DNA of 64,000 nt from Paraburkholderia ribeironis (GCF_900019265.1 NZ_CYGX02000037.1:49722-113721), one strand, 5' to 3'; positions 27,086-35,945 are shown, numbered from the stretch's first letter. Program-made: numbers and translations. The notes: generated by a model from the sequence alone, not told the origin.

Positions 27086-27408
27086 CATCGAACGCAGACT
27101 ATTTTGCCCGCTACGAAGCGGTCGCAGCGATTTCCTGCCGCATGCTGATGGCTGCCCGGCGCGCACGGTGGAATGATCTGGTCGACTTGCAGGAGCAATA
27201 CCGGCAACTGGTGGAGGCGCTGAAGGAAGCCGACGCCGGTGTCAAGCTCGACGAGGCCGAGCGCCTGCGCAAATACGCGCTGATCCGCCAGATCCTTGCG
27301 GACGACGCCGCTATCCGCGATCTGGCGAATCCGCGCATGGCCAATCTGTCGGCGCTGTTCGCCGGCCGGCCGACACGCGTGCTCAAGGAACTGTACGGCA
27401 CGCGCTGA
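27082..27408 (+). CDS. fliT: Flagellar chaperone FliT
   Basis: The 108-residue all-helical protein overlaps the fliS stop by four bases (ATGA), the standard fliST arrangement. FliT is the cap-protein (FliD) chaperone and in some bacteria an FlhDC antagonist. Sequence conservation in this family is low. The C-terminal LANPRMANLSALFAGRPTRV segment is typical of beta-proteobacterial members. The call rests on size, helix content and position. Confidence 0.88.
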   Translation: MTSNADYFARYEAVAAISCRMLMAARRARWNDLVDLQEQYRQLVEALKEADAGVKLDEAERLRKYALIRQILADDAAIRDLANPRMANLSALFAGRPTRVLKELYGTR

Positions 27409-27502
27409 GCGTGCCCGCGCGCCGCATGCGGCTGCCGCGCCCGACCGCATGGACTGATGCGGAACGTGGGCGCGCTGCCGCCAATGTGACCAAGGAATCG
27501 GC

Positions 27503-29143
27503 ATGAACGGAATCGACACGGCCATCGCTTCGGTGCTCTCGAGCCGGGTCGACAGTTTGCTCAACATCGCGCCGGGGAGCGCGACCACCTCGCAGACCGG
27601 CGCGGCGGGCGTCGATACCGCGCCGACCACCACACCCACCGTTGCGCCGCCTGCGCCGCCGCCGTCCGCACAAACCGCACTGTCCGCCGTCGCGCTGACG
27701 CTCAATGCGATCGCGCATGCGGGCGGCGAGGCGACGCCCGCCGTGCTCGGCCAGACGCCGATCTGGCCAGCCGCGCCGGCGCTCGATATCGAAGTTGACG
27801 GCCTGGCGCTGTTCGATACGCCTGCCACGTCTGCCGCTGCAAACGCCAACCCGGCTGCCACGGGTGCCGCAGCTGCCACCGGTGCCGCGAGTGCCGCGAG
27901 TGCCGCGAGTGCCATGAGTGCCATGAGTGCCATGAGTGCCATGAGTGCCGCGAGTGCCACGAGTGCTGCGAGTGCCACGAGTGCCACGGGCACCGCCAAT
28001 GTGGCGCCCGCCCAAGTGCCGGTTGCGGCGCTTGCCGTCGCACTCGAGCAGACGGTCAGCGACAGTGGCCTGTTCTACGAAGCCCATCTCGCGGCGTGGC
28101 TAGCCGGTCAGCGTGCGCCGGCGACCCTCGCGGGCGAACCGCAAAACCGGCTGGTGGCCGCTGCCACGCAATTGCCGCCCGACTGGACTAACCAGGCCGA
28201 CGACGCCGCCGCCCCAAGTGGCGCCACGCGGCAGGCGGGCATGGGCGCGGCGCAGAACGGGGTGCAAAACGCAATGCAGAGCGGTCTGCAAACCGGCGCG
28301 GCCGACAACAACGGCCCTGCCGCACGCGCGCTGCCATCGATCCTCACCGCGCAGGCCGCGCGTTTCGTGGCCGGCGAGGTGTTGGCCAGTTCCGTGTCGG
28401 ACCTGAACAGTCAGCCCACGCACGCGAGCCTGCACAGTGCGGCAGCGCAACCGGCCGACGCCGGTTCGCCGCAGAATTCGCCATCGACGGCAGCCGCCGT
28501 GCATCCCGCGACCGTGCCGCTGGTGCGTCAGCAGCTGGATCTGCTCGCGACCGGGCAGTTTCGCTGGACCGGCGAAGCGTGGCCGGGCGCGCGGCTCGAC
28601 TGGACCATCGAGCAGGACGGTGACGAGTGGGACCGCAGTGGCGGGGGCATCGCCAGTGAGGACGACCATCCGTGGCGCACGCGTCTGACGTTGTCGTTGC
28701 CGACGCTCGGCACCGTCGATGCGGAATTGACGCTGACCGGCACGCGGCTCGCGGCGCGCGTGCAGGCGAGTCCGGGCGGTGCGGCACGGCTGGCGATGCA
28801 GGGCGAGAGTTTCCGTCAGCGGCTCGCGGCGGCGGGCATCGAACTCAGCGGCCTGACGATTCGCGAGATCGGCGGTGGTGTACCGGCCACTGCGGCCAGC
28901 GCGGCGGACGCGCAGGCGGCGGCTTCGGCGTATGCGCGGTCGGCGTCGGTGGCGACAGCGGCTGCGTCGGCCGCCGCGACTTCTTCCGCTTCAGCGGCTA
29001 CGGCTGCGTCGGCTGCCGCGGCTTCTTCCGCTTCGGCGGCTTCCACCGGCGCGGCGGCCAACGAGGCCACGGCCGCCCGTCGTGCCACCCGCGTTGGCAG
29101 CGCGCGAGCCGGGCGGCGCGATGACTTCGAGTGGGACATCTGA
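27503..29143 (+). CDS. Second FliK-like (hook-length control C-domain) protein
   Basis: This 546-residue protein has a long Ala/Thr/Pro-rich N-terminal part and a FliK-type Flg_hook domain at about residues 335-455: VPLVRQQLDLLATGQFRWTG, RLTLSLPTLGTVDAELTLTG, ARLAMQGESFRQRLAAAGIE. A 9-bp tandem repeat encodes residues 128-163. The C-terminus is another Ala/Ser-rich stretch. It follows fliT and overlaps the FlhB-like gene by one base (TGATG). The true fliK lies in the fliFGHIJK operon, so this is a paralogue-like partner. Its role is not known to me; the linked FlhB-like protein suggests export switching. Confidence 0.85.
   Translation: MNGIDTAIASVLSSRVDSLLNIAPGSATTSQTGAAGVDTAPTTTPTVAPPAPPPSAQTALSAVALTLNAIAHAGGEATPAVLGQTPIWPAAPALDIEVDGLALFDTPATSAAANANPAATGAAAATGAASAASAASAMSAMSAMSAMSAASATSAASATSATGTANVAPAQVPVAALAVALEQTVSDSGLFYEAHLAAWLAGQRAPATLAGEPQNRLVAAATQLPPDWTNQADDAAAPSGATRQAGMGAAQNGVQNAMQSGLQTGAADNNGPAARALPSILTAQAARFVAGEVLASSVSDLNSQPTHASLHSAAAQPADAGSPQNSPSTAAAVHPATVPLVRQQLDLLATGQFRWTGEAWPGARLDWTIEQDGDEWDRSGGGIASEDDHPWRTRLTLSLPTLGTVDAELTLTGTRLAARVQASPGGAARLAMQGESFRQRLAAAGIELSGLTIREIGGGVPATAASAADAQAAASAYARSASVATAAASAAATSSASAATAASAAAASSASAASTGAAANEATAARRATRVGSARAGRRDDFEWDI
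27884..27991. repeat. 9-bp in-frame minisatellite in the second fliK-like gene
   Basis: Twelve 9-bp units in a row: GCCGCGAGT three times, GCCATGAGT four times, then GCCGCGAGT, GCCACGAGT, GCTGCGAGT, GCCACGAGT and GCCACGGGC. They encode Ala-(Ala/Met/Thr)-Ser repeats. Blocks of identical variants show recent unit duplication. Gains or losses keep the frame. Confidence 0.95.
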
Positions 29144-29502
29144 TGAGCCGCACGCATCGCCGCAGCGCGGCCGCGCTCGTCTACGACGCCCAAAACGGCG
29201 AGCCCGCACCGCGCGTGGTCGCCAAAGGCTACGGCCTACTGGCCGAGATGATCGTGCAGCGGGCCAAGGAAGCGGGTCTGTATGTTCACGAAGCGCCCGA
29301 GATGGTGTCGCTGCTGATGCAGGTGGACCTCGACGCGCGCATCCCGCCGCAGTTGTATCAGGCGGTGGCGGAATTGCTCGCGTGGCTGCATCGGCTGGAA
29401 AGCGGCGCCGAGGATCAACCGGCACACGACGCCAACGCAACCGCGCAGGATGTCACCGACGTGGTGGCCACCGACGTCACCAGCGGCAGCGCGGCGCGCT
29501 GA
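29143..29502 (+). CDS. FlhB C-terminal-domain-like export switch protein
   Basis: This 119-residue soluble protein is homologous to the cytoplasmic C-terminal domain of FlhB/YscU: RRSAAALVYDAQNGEPAPRV, VAKGYGLLAEMIVQRAKEAG, LYVHEAPEMVSLLMQVDLDA, RIPPQLYQAVAELLAWLHRL. It lacks the transmembrane part and the NPTH autocleavage motif; it is like FhlB/YlqH-type proteins that can partly replace the FlhB C-domain. The start ATG 29143 overlaps the stop of the FliK-like gene by one base. That coupling points to joint work in export specificity. Confidence 0.85.
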   Translation: MSRTHRRSAAALVYDAQNGEPAPRVVAKGYGLLAEMIVQRAKEAGLYVHEAPEMVSLLMQVDLDARIPPQLYQAVAELLAWLHRLESGAEDQPAHDANATAQDVTDVVATDVTSGSAAR

Positions 29503-29553
29503 GCGCCATGGTGGCGTGGTGGCGTGGTGTGATCGTGCCGCCGTCCGATCCCG

Positions 29554-30972
29554 TCAGAAGCGCATCATCAGTTTCAGCAACGCATTGACCCGCTTGCCAT
29601 ACGGCGGCGAGATCCAGCCGCGCGCATTCAGCCGCGCCTGCGTCAGCACCGGCTTCATCTTCGAGAACGTTACGAAGCCTTCATAGCCGTGATATGCGCC
29701 CATCCCGCTTGCGCCGACGCCCCCGAACGGCAGACTCTCGCACGCCAGATGCATCAGCGTTTCGTTGACCGCCATGCCGCCGGCAATCGTCTCGTGCGTG
29801 ACGCGTTCGATCGTGGCGGCGTCGTCGGCGTACAGATACAACGCGAGCGGGCGAGGGCGCGCGTTGATCCACGCGATCGCGTCGTCGAGCGTGTCGTAGG
29901 GCACGAGTGGCAGCAGCGGCCCGAAGATTTCCTCCTGCATCAGCGCGCAGTCGTCCGGTGCGTTCGTGAGCGCGATCAGCGGGAAGCGGCGGCTCGCCGG
30001 ATCGGGCGCGGCGTCGGTGAGCGCATGCAGTTGCGCGCCGGCGGCCTGGGCTTCGTCGATGAGGCGTTCGAGGCGTGCGAAATGGCGCGCCGAAATAATC
30101 GACGTGTAGTCCGGGTTGTTCGCGAAACGCGGGTACATCTTCGCCATCCGCGTGCGCGCCCGTTTGATGAACGCCTGCTCCTTGCCGCGCGGCACCAGCA
30201 CGTAGTCCGGTGCGATGCAGGTTTGGCCCGCGTTGAGCGTCTTGCCGGCCACGAGGTTATCGACTGCGTTGTCGAAGCGCGCATGCGTACCGATGATCGC
30301 CGGCGACTTGCCGCCGAGCTCCAACGTGACCGGCGTCAGGTGCTCGGCGGCCGCGCGCATCACTTCATGACCAACCTTGGTCGAACCGGTGAACAGCAGA
30401 TGATCGAACGGCTGCGCACTGAACGCGGCGGCGAGCGTGGCGTCGCCGTTCACCACCGCGACGTGATCGCGAGCGAAGGTCCGGCCGATCAGCTGCTCGA
30501 ACAGCGCCGACGTGCGCGGCGTGAGTTCGGACATCTTGATGATCGCGCGATTGCCGGCCGTCAACGCGCTGATCAGCGGTCCGACGGCAAGCAGCACCGG
30601 ATAATTCCACGGCACGATGATGCCGACCACGCCGAGCGGCTGCGGCACGACTTTCGCGCGTGCCGGCAGCAGCCATTTGTTGGTGCTGCGGCGCTGCGCT
30701 TTCATCCAGCGCTTGCCGTGTCTGAGCGCGGCGTCGATTTCCTCCTTCACCAGCAGGAATTCGGCCAGCAACACTTCCTGTTTCGCGCGATTGCCGAAAT
30801 CGGCGTTCATCGCACCGGCGAGTTCGTCGCGATGGTCGAGCATGACTTTGCGCAACGCGCGCAGATGCGTGGCGCGCGTCTCCCATGACGAATACGGCGC
30901 GCGTAAATATGCATGGCGTTGGTCGCGCAGCAGCGCTTCGAGCGCGGCGACCTCTGACAAATCGTTCTTCAT
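29554..30972 (-). CDS. Coniferyl-aldehyde-dehydrogenase-like NAD(P)+ aldehyde dehydrogenase
   Basis: This 472-residue ALDH superfamily enzyme oxidises an aldehyde to the acid. It has the Asn motif PLGVVGIIVPWNYPVLLAVG, the general-base Glu in LELGGKSPAII (about residue 218) and the nucleophile Cys in GQTCIAPDY (about 253). ESLPFGGVGASGMGAYHGYE with FVTFSKMKPVL is typical of the coniferyl aldehyde/class-3 ALDH branch, but the substrate cannot be read from sequence. It lies 96 bases downstream of the aidB-like gene on the same strand, so co-transcription is likely. Confidence 0.9.
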   Translation of the reverse strand: MKNDLSEVAALEALLRDQRHAYLRAPYSSWETRATHLRALRKVMLDHRDELAGAMNADFGNRAKQEVLLAEFLLVKEEIDAALRHGKRWMKAQRRSTNKWLLPARAKVVPQPLGVVGIIVPWNYPVLLAVGPLISALTAGNRAIIKMSELTPRTSALFEQLIGRTFARDHVAVVNGDATLAAAFSAQPFDHLLFTGSTKVGHEVMRAAAEHLTPVTLELGGKSPAIIGTHARFDNAVDNLVAGKTLNAGQTCIAPDYVLVPRGKEQAFIKRARTRMAKMYPRFANNPDYTSIISARHFARLERLIDEAQAAGAQLHALTDAAPDPASRRFPLIALTNAPDDCALMQEEIFGPLLPLVPYDTLDDAIAWINARPRPLALYLYADDAATIERVTHETIAGGMAVNETLMHLACESLPFGGVGASGMGAYHGYEGFVTFSKMKPVLTQARLNARGWISPPYGKRVNALLKLMMRF

Positions 30973-31068
30973 GTGTGTCCACTCTCTGCTGGATGACGGT
31001 GCGCGTTGGGTCGAGCTTATGTTGCGTTTATGTGATTGGTGGCTGCTGCGCCCGGGCGTACCCGCATC

Positions 31069-32763
31069 TCACACGGAAAACGCCCGTTCGATGATCGCCG
31101 CGTGGTCGAACGTGGCTGGGAGCGTGCCGTATACGCGGCCGCTTTGGCCGCAGCCATCGGCCAGACGCGTCGCGATGAACGCATCCGCGACCTCAGCGGG
31201 AGCGTGCTGGATGAGCAAGGCGGCCTGCGCGATCAGCACGATTTGCTGTGCGATCCGCCGCGCCGAGCTTTCGCGCTGCTCCGCTGGCGCCTTGAGCGTG
31301 GCGGTGAACCTGCCGAGTGCGGCGCACAACGCCGGATCGGCGTGCGCATCCGCCTGCCACGCGGCGAACAACGCTTGCGCTGATTCCGGCTCACGCTCCA
31401 TCGCGCGCAGTACGTCGAGGCACATCACGTTGCCGGAGCCTTCCCAGATCGAATTCACTGGCGCTTCACGATAGAAGCGCGCCATCGGACCGGTTTCGAC
31501 GTAGCCGTTGCCGCCCCACACTTCCATTGCCTCGCCGGTGAATTCCAGCGCGCGCTTGCAGACCCAGTACTTCGCGGCCGGCGTAACGATGCGCCGCCAT
31601 GCGCGCTCGACGGGTGAGGTCGCTGACGCGGACGAGGCATCACCGGATGCCTCGAAAGCGCGCGCCAGGCGCATAAACAGCACGGTCGCGGCCTCCGACT
31701 CCAACGCCAGATCGGCCAGCACGTTGCGCATCAGCGGCTGATCGACGAGCTGCCGGCCAAACGCGCTGCGATGACGCGTGTGATGGATCGCCTGCACCAG
31801 TGCCGCGCGCATCAATGCCGCGCTGCCGATCACGCAATCGAGCCGGGTGTAGTTCGCCATTTCGATGATGGTCGGCACGCCGCGTCCCTCTTCGCCGATC
31901 ATGATGCCGAACGCGTCGAGGAACTCGACCTCGCTGCTGGCATTCGAGCGGTTGCCGAGTTTGTCTTTCAGACGCTGGATTTGCACCGCGTTCTTCTTGC
32001 CGTCCGGTGCGAAGCGCGGCACGTAGAAGCATGACAGGCTCGCGTGATCGTCGGTGCGCGCGAGCACGAGGTGCGCGTCACATTGCGGCGCGGAGAAAAA
32101 CCACTTGTGGCCGACGAGCCGGTATGCGCCGTCGCGGCCGCCGGCGGCGAGCGCATGCGCGTGGGTCTGATTGCTGCGCACATCCGAGCCGCCTTGCTTC
32201 TCGGTCATGCCCATGCCGATCATCGCGGATTGCTTTTGCGTGAGCGGCACGTCGCGCGGATCGTGCTCGCGCGAGTAGAGCTTGTCGCGCAGCGTGTCGA
32301 ACAGAGCCGGTTCGCGTTGCAGCACCGGAATGCTGGCGAAGGTCATCGTCAGCGGACAGAGCGAGCCTGATTCGAGTTGCGCATGCAGAAAATAGCCGGC
32401 GCAGCGCGCGACCATCGCGCCGTCGCGCGGATCGGAAAACGGCAGCGCGTGCAGACCTTCGCGACGCAGGAGCGAAAGCAGCGTATGCCATGCAGGATGA
32501 AACTCCAGCGCGTCGATGCGCTCGCCGCGCGGGCTATGTGTGAACAGCTCGGGCGTATGGCGGTTGGCCAGTTCGGCCAGCGCGAGCGTGTCCGGTGTGG
32601 TGAGCGCCGCGCCGTCTCGCAGCAGCGCGTCGCGATGCCAGAGCGCACCGTCGCGTTCGAGCGCCGTGGACAATGCGGTGTCGGTGGAAAAGAGGTTGTA
32701 GTCCGCTAGCGGCGGAACCTGATTCGTCACCTCGTGGGTCTCGCCAAAGGCATGCCGTTCCAT
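31069..32763 (-). CDS. aidB: AidB-like acyl-CoA dehydrogenase family protein
   Basis: This 564-residue FAD protein has the AidB layout: an N-terminal domain with PLADYNLFSTDTALSTALER and a dehydrogenase core with MGMTEKQGGSDVRSNQTHAH. The core also has LVGHKWFFSAPQCDAHLVLA and the C-terminal WGGNGYVETGPMARFYREAP, VNSIWEGSGNVMCLDVLRAM. In E. coli AidB is an Ada-regulated alkylation-response flavoprotein that binds DNA; relatives elsewhere may be ordinary acyl-CoA dehydrogenases. ATG 32763 with GGAGA upstream was chosen. It is divergent from the GMC oxidoreductase and upstream of the ALDH gene. Confidence 0.88.
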   Translation of the reverse strand: MERHAFGETHEVTNQVPPLADYNLFSTDTALSTALERDGALWHRDALLRDGAALTTPDTLALAELANRHTPELFTHSPRGERIDALEFHPAWHTLLSLLRREGLHALPFSDPRDGAMVARCAGYFLHAQLESGSLCPLTMTFASIPVLQREPALFDTLRDKLYSREHDPRDVPLTQKQSAMIGMGMTEKQGGSDVRSNQTHAHALAAGGRDGAYRLVGHKWFFSAPQCDAHLVLARTDDHASLSCFYVPRFAPDGKKNAVQIQRLKDKLGNRSNASSEVEFLDAFGIMIGEEGRGVPTIIEMANYTRLDCVIGSAALMRAALVQAIHHTRHRSAFGRQLVDQPLMRNVLADLALESEAATVLFMRLARAFEASGDASSASATSPVERAWRRIVTPAAKYWVCKRALEFTGEAMEVWGGNGYVETGPMARFYREAPVNSIWEGSGNVMCLDVLRAMEREPESAQALFAAWQADAHADPALCAALGRFTATLKAPAEQRESSARRIAQQIVLIAQAALLIQHAPAEVADAFIATRLADGCGQSGRVYGTLPATFDHAAIIERAFSV

Positions 32764-33070
32764 CTGCTGTCTCCGTTCGCCGCGGGCTCGCCGGTGCTGA
32801 TCGACGGTGTATCGTTGGATCGCCGCGTGTCGTGCCGCACGCTGGGGGGAGGGCGCGTGCCACGCGATGCCTGAATGCGCTGCGCGGCCGGCCGGCGGCC
32901 GCACGCGCGTCGTTCATCATAGGGTTGGGACGGCGCTCGCGTTTAGAGGAATCGTTCTGGCGCGATCTCGCCGCGGGCTGGGATCGCTCCCTACAATGCC
33001 GGAACAACACACGTAGACAAGTGTGCACGAGACAGGGTTCGCGAGCAACGCGACCCATCAGGAGGAGCGG
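32764..33070. other. Divergent control region between aidB-like and GMC genes
   Basis: About 300 bases without a gene. A TACAAT hexamer at 32992-32997 could be a -10 for the GMC gene, but no good -35 is seen. An inverted repeat CACAC-N8-GTGTG at 33008-33025 follows it and could be an operator. A strong Shine-Dalgarno (GGAGGAG) lies at 33061-33067. Confidence 0.4.
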
Positions 33071-34738
33071 ATGCAATACGACTACATCGTCGTCGGGGCG
33101 GGCTCGGGCGGTTGCTCGCTTGCGAGCCGTCTCGCGGACAGCTGCCCCGAGGCAACGATCGCGCTGATCGAAGCCGGTCCGCACACCGATCGCAATCTGC
33201 TCGTGAACATGCCGGTCGGCGTGGCGGCCGTGGTGCCGAACAAGCTCAAGACCAACTACGGCTATCTGACCACGCCGCAGCCGGGGCTTGGCGGCCGGCA
33301 AGGCTATCAGCCGCGCGGGCGTGGCTTCGGCGGATCGAGTGCGATCAACGCGATGATCTACACGCGCGGCCATCCGCTCGATTACGACGAATGGGCGCGG
33401 CTCGGCTGCGATGGTTGGTCGTGGGACGAAGTGCTACCGTACTTTCGCCGTGCTGAAGGCAACGAGCGCGGCGCCGATGCGTGGCACGGTGACGCCGGTC
33501 CGCTGACTGTTGCCGATCTGCGCTTCCAGAATCCGTTTTCGAAGCGCTTCGTGCAGGCGGCACTCGAAGCCGGCTACAAAGCGAATCGCGATTTCAACGG
33601 CGCGGATCAGGAAGGCGTGGGCTTCTATCAGGTGACGCAGCGCGACGGACGCCGTTGCAGCGTCGCACGCGCTTATATCTACGATCGCACGCGTGCCAAC
33701 CTGCACACGATCGCCGATGCCACCGTGCTGCGCGTGAGCTTCGACGGCAAGCGCGCGAGTGGCGTGGAGATCGTGCGCGGAGGGCGCACCGAGACGCTGG
33801 AGGCGCGCGCCGAGGTGGTGTTGGCAGCGGGCGCGTTCAATTCACCGCAACTGCTGATGTGCTCGGGCATCGGGCCGGCGGCGCATCTGCAGTCGCTTGG
33901 CATCGGCGTGCTGCACGATGCACCGGAGGTCGGCCAGAACCTGATCGATCACATCGATTTCACGATCAACAAGCGGGTGTCGTCGATCGAGCCGACCGGG
34001 TTTTCGGTGCGCGGCATCGCGCGGATGCTGCCGCAATTCGTCACCTTCATGCGTCACGGGCGCGGCATGCTGTCGAGCAACGTCGCCGAGGCGGGCGGCT
34101 TTCTGAAGAGCCGGCCGACACTGGATCGGCCGGATCTGCAACTGCATTTCTGCGCGGCCATCGTCGACGATCACAACCGTCACATGCATTGGGGCCATGG
34201 CTATTCGCTGCACGTATGCGTGTTGCGGCCATACAGCCGCGGTGCGGTGACGCTGGCGAGCGCCGATGCGCGCACGGCGCCGGTGATCGATCCGCGTTTT
34301 TTGAGCGATGCGCGCGATCTCGATCTGCTGGTGGACGGCGTGAAGATGGCGCGGCGCATTCTCGATGCGCCGTCGCTCGCGCTGCATGGTGGCGCCGAGC
34401 TGTACACGCATGCCCGGCAGTCGGACGCGGAGTTGCGCCGGACCATCGCCGAGCACGCCGACACGATCTATCACCCGGTGGCAACCTGCCGGATGGGCGG
34501 CGATGCGCGTTCGGTGGTCGATCCGCAACTGCGGGTGCGCGGCGTGACCGGGCTGCGGATCGTCGATGCGTCGGTGATGCCGACGCTGATCGGCGGCAAC
34601 ACCAATGCGCCGACCGTGATGATCGGCGAACGCGCGGCCGAGTTGATCGCGACTAGCCGTCGCGACGGGCCGGCGGTGTTGAACACGACGCAAGCGGACT
34701 TCGGTGGGGTGGCGGGACGGGCTGCGTCGGTGGCTTGA
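33071..34738 (+). CDS. GMC family FAD-dependent oxidoreductase (choline/alcohol dehydrogenase type)
   Basis: The 555-residue GMC enzyme starts with the FAD-binding beta-alpha-beta motif YIVVGAGSGGCSLASRLA. The family signatures are GRGFGGSSAINAMIYTRG and, later, AGAFNSPQLLMCSGIG. The active-site His is in YHPVATCRMG (about residue 467), and GGNTNAPTVMIGERAAELI closes the FAD domain. It likely oxidises an alcohol to an aldehyde, which would suit the nearby aldehyde dehydrogenase (inference). GGAGGAG precedes ATG 33071. Its stop is 20 bases before an 8-bp repeat array. Confidence 0.92.
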   Translation: MQYDYIVVGAGSGGCSLASRLADSCPEATIALIEAGPHTDRNLLVNMPVGVAAVVPNKLKTNYGYLTTPQPGLGGRQGYQPRGRGFGGSSAINAMIYTRGHPLDYDEWARLGCDGWSWDEVLPYFRRAEGNERGADAWHGDAGPLTVADLRFQNPFSKRFVQAALEAGYKANRDFNGADQEGVGFYQVTQRDGRRCSVARAYIYDRTRANLHTIADATVLRVSFDGKRASGVEIVRGGRTETLEARAEVVLAAGAFNSPQLLMCSGIGPAAHLQSLGIGVLHDAPEVGQNLIDHIDFTINKRVSSIEPTGFSVRGIARMLPQFVTFMRHGRGMLSSNVAEAGGFLKSRPTLDRPDLQLHFCAAIVDDHNRHMHWGHGYSLHVCVLRPYSRGAVTLASADARTAPVIDPRFLSDARDLDLLVDGVKMARRILDAPSLALHGGAELYTHARQSDAELRRTIAEHADTIYHPVATCRMGGDARSVVDPQLRVRGVTGLRIVDASVMPTLIGGNTNAPTVMIGERAAELIATSRRDGPAVLNTTQADFGGVAGRAASVA

Positions 34739-34758
34739 GGCTGTGGTCGGGCGGGTAG

Positions 34759-34950
34759 CCGACCTGCCGACCTGCCAGGCGGCCAGGCGGCCAGGCAGCG
34801 ATGCAGCGATGCAGCGATGCAGCGATGCAGCCAGGCAGCCAGGCAGCCAGGCAGCCAAGCAGCCAAGCAGCCAAGCAGCCAAGCAGCCAAGCAGCCATGC
34901 AGCCATACAGCCATACAGCCATACAGCCATACAGCCATACAGCCATACAG
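34759..34950. repeat. 8-bp tandem repeat array, 24 units in variant blocks
   Basis: Twenty-four contiguous 8-bp units: CCGACCTG x2, CCAGGCGG x2, CCAGGCAG x1, CGATGCAG x4, CCAGGCAG x3, CCAAGCAG x5, CCATGCAG x1 and CCATACAG x6. Neighbouring blocks mostly differ by one or two bases, as if each arose from the last by point change and local expansion. It lies between convergent GMC and LysR genes. Because 24 bases equal eight codons, it reads open in several frames (for example WLYGCMAV repeats on the minus strand), which I do not take as coding. Confidence 0.97.
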
Positions 34951-34982
34951 CCAGCGCGGGCGGACAGTCAGCCTGCGAAATG

Positions 34983-35945
34983 TCACTCGTCGGACGGCGT
35001 CGGCGTCTGCACCGTAATACCAGCCACACCGAGGCCGGGCGCCAGCATGAAATCGTCGCCAGCCTGCCCCGGCAGCGCCTCCCGGGCAACCTCGAGCCAT
35101 GCGCGGGCGGCGTGCGACAGATAACCGTTGCGGCGCCAGCCAATCGCCATTTCCCACGGAATTTCCGGATCGACGACCGGCAGACAGGTGAACTGCGCAG
35201 GATCGAGCCGGCGGCAGTACGGCGCCGGCAGCAGCGCGATGCCGACGCCGGCCAGTACCAGCGCCGCCATGAAATCCCAATGCCCGCTTCGCCCGACGAT
35301 GGTCGGCGCAAAACCGGCCGCGCGGCATGCCTTCAACACCACGTCGTTGAGCGCGAGACTCTCGCCGTAGAACACAAACGGTTCGCTGGCGAGCTCGGCA
35401 AGCGACACCTCGTGCAGGCGATCCCACCGCGAACCAGTCCGCGCGACGAGCCACAGCAATTGGCGCGTCATCGGCAATACGTCGATATTTTCCGGATCGA
35501 CTGGTTGCAGCACGCCGCCCAATTCGAGCTCGCCGTTGATCAGCGCCGCCTCGATCGCACGCGAGCCCTGTTCGAACAACTTCAGCTCGATCTTCGGATA
35601 ACGCTGACGGAACGCGGCGATGGCCGGAGTGAACAGCGCACCGCCCATGGGCGGAATGCCGATGGTCAGTTCGCCGCGGCCGAGCGTGTCGAGATCGTTC
35701 AGTTCGGCCTGGAGTTGCGCGTGCGCCGCCAGCACATCCTGACCGCGTTGATAGACGATCCGGCCGACATCGGTGAGTACCATCTGACGCCCGTCGCGCA
35801 ACAGCAGCGGCGAACCGATCTCGTCCTCCAGCGACTTGACCATCTTGCTGATGGTCGGCTGCGTGACGAACATCTGCTCGGCGGCGACGGTGAAGCTCTG
35901 CTGGCGAACCACTTCGACGAAATACCGCAGCGCACGTAATTCCAC
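34983..35945 (-). CDS. LysR-family transcriptional regulator
   Basis: This 320-residue LTTR starts VELRALRYFVEVVRQQSFTV from GTG 35945, with GGGAG about eight bases upstream. The helix-turn-helix is AAEQMFVTQPTISKMVKSLE, then DEIGSPLLLRDGRQMVLTDV. The effector-binding domain follows from about residue 90 (GELTIGIPPMGGALFTPAIA). It resembles the CynR/CidR-type subgroup. The target is unknown; the GMC, AidB and ALDH genes nearby are candidates. A palindrome directly upstream may be its autoregulatory site. Confidence 0.92.
   Translation of the reverse strand: MELRALRYFVEVVRQQSFTVAAEQMFVTQPTISKMVKSLEDEIGSPLLLRDGRQMVLTDVGRIVYQRGQDVLAAHAQLQAELNDLDTLGRGELTIGIPPMGGALFTPAIAAFRQRYPKIELKLFEQGSRAIEAALINGELELGGVLQPVDPENIDVLPMTRQLLWLVARTGSRWDRLHEVSLAELASEPFVFYGESLALNDVVLKACRAAGFAPTIVGRSGHWDFMAALVLAGVGIALLPAPYCRRLDPAQFTCLPVVDPEIPWEMAIGWRRNGYLSHAARAWLEVAREALPGQAGDDFMLAPGLGVAGITVQTPTPSDE

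Noticed and set aside
34759..34950. CRISPR array
   Set aside because: Units are 8 bp and contiguous, without spacers or cas genes.
34471..35454. Minus-strand frames with WLYGCMAV-type repeats across the 8-bp array
   Set aside because: They arise because 24 bases equal eight codons in an array with few stops. They run into the LysR and GMC genes in wrong frames and have no ribosome site or domain.
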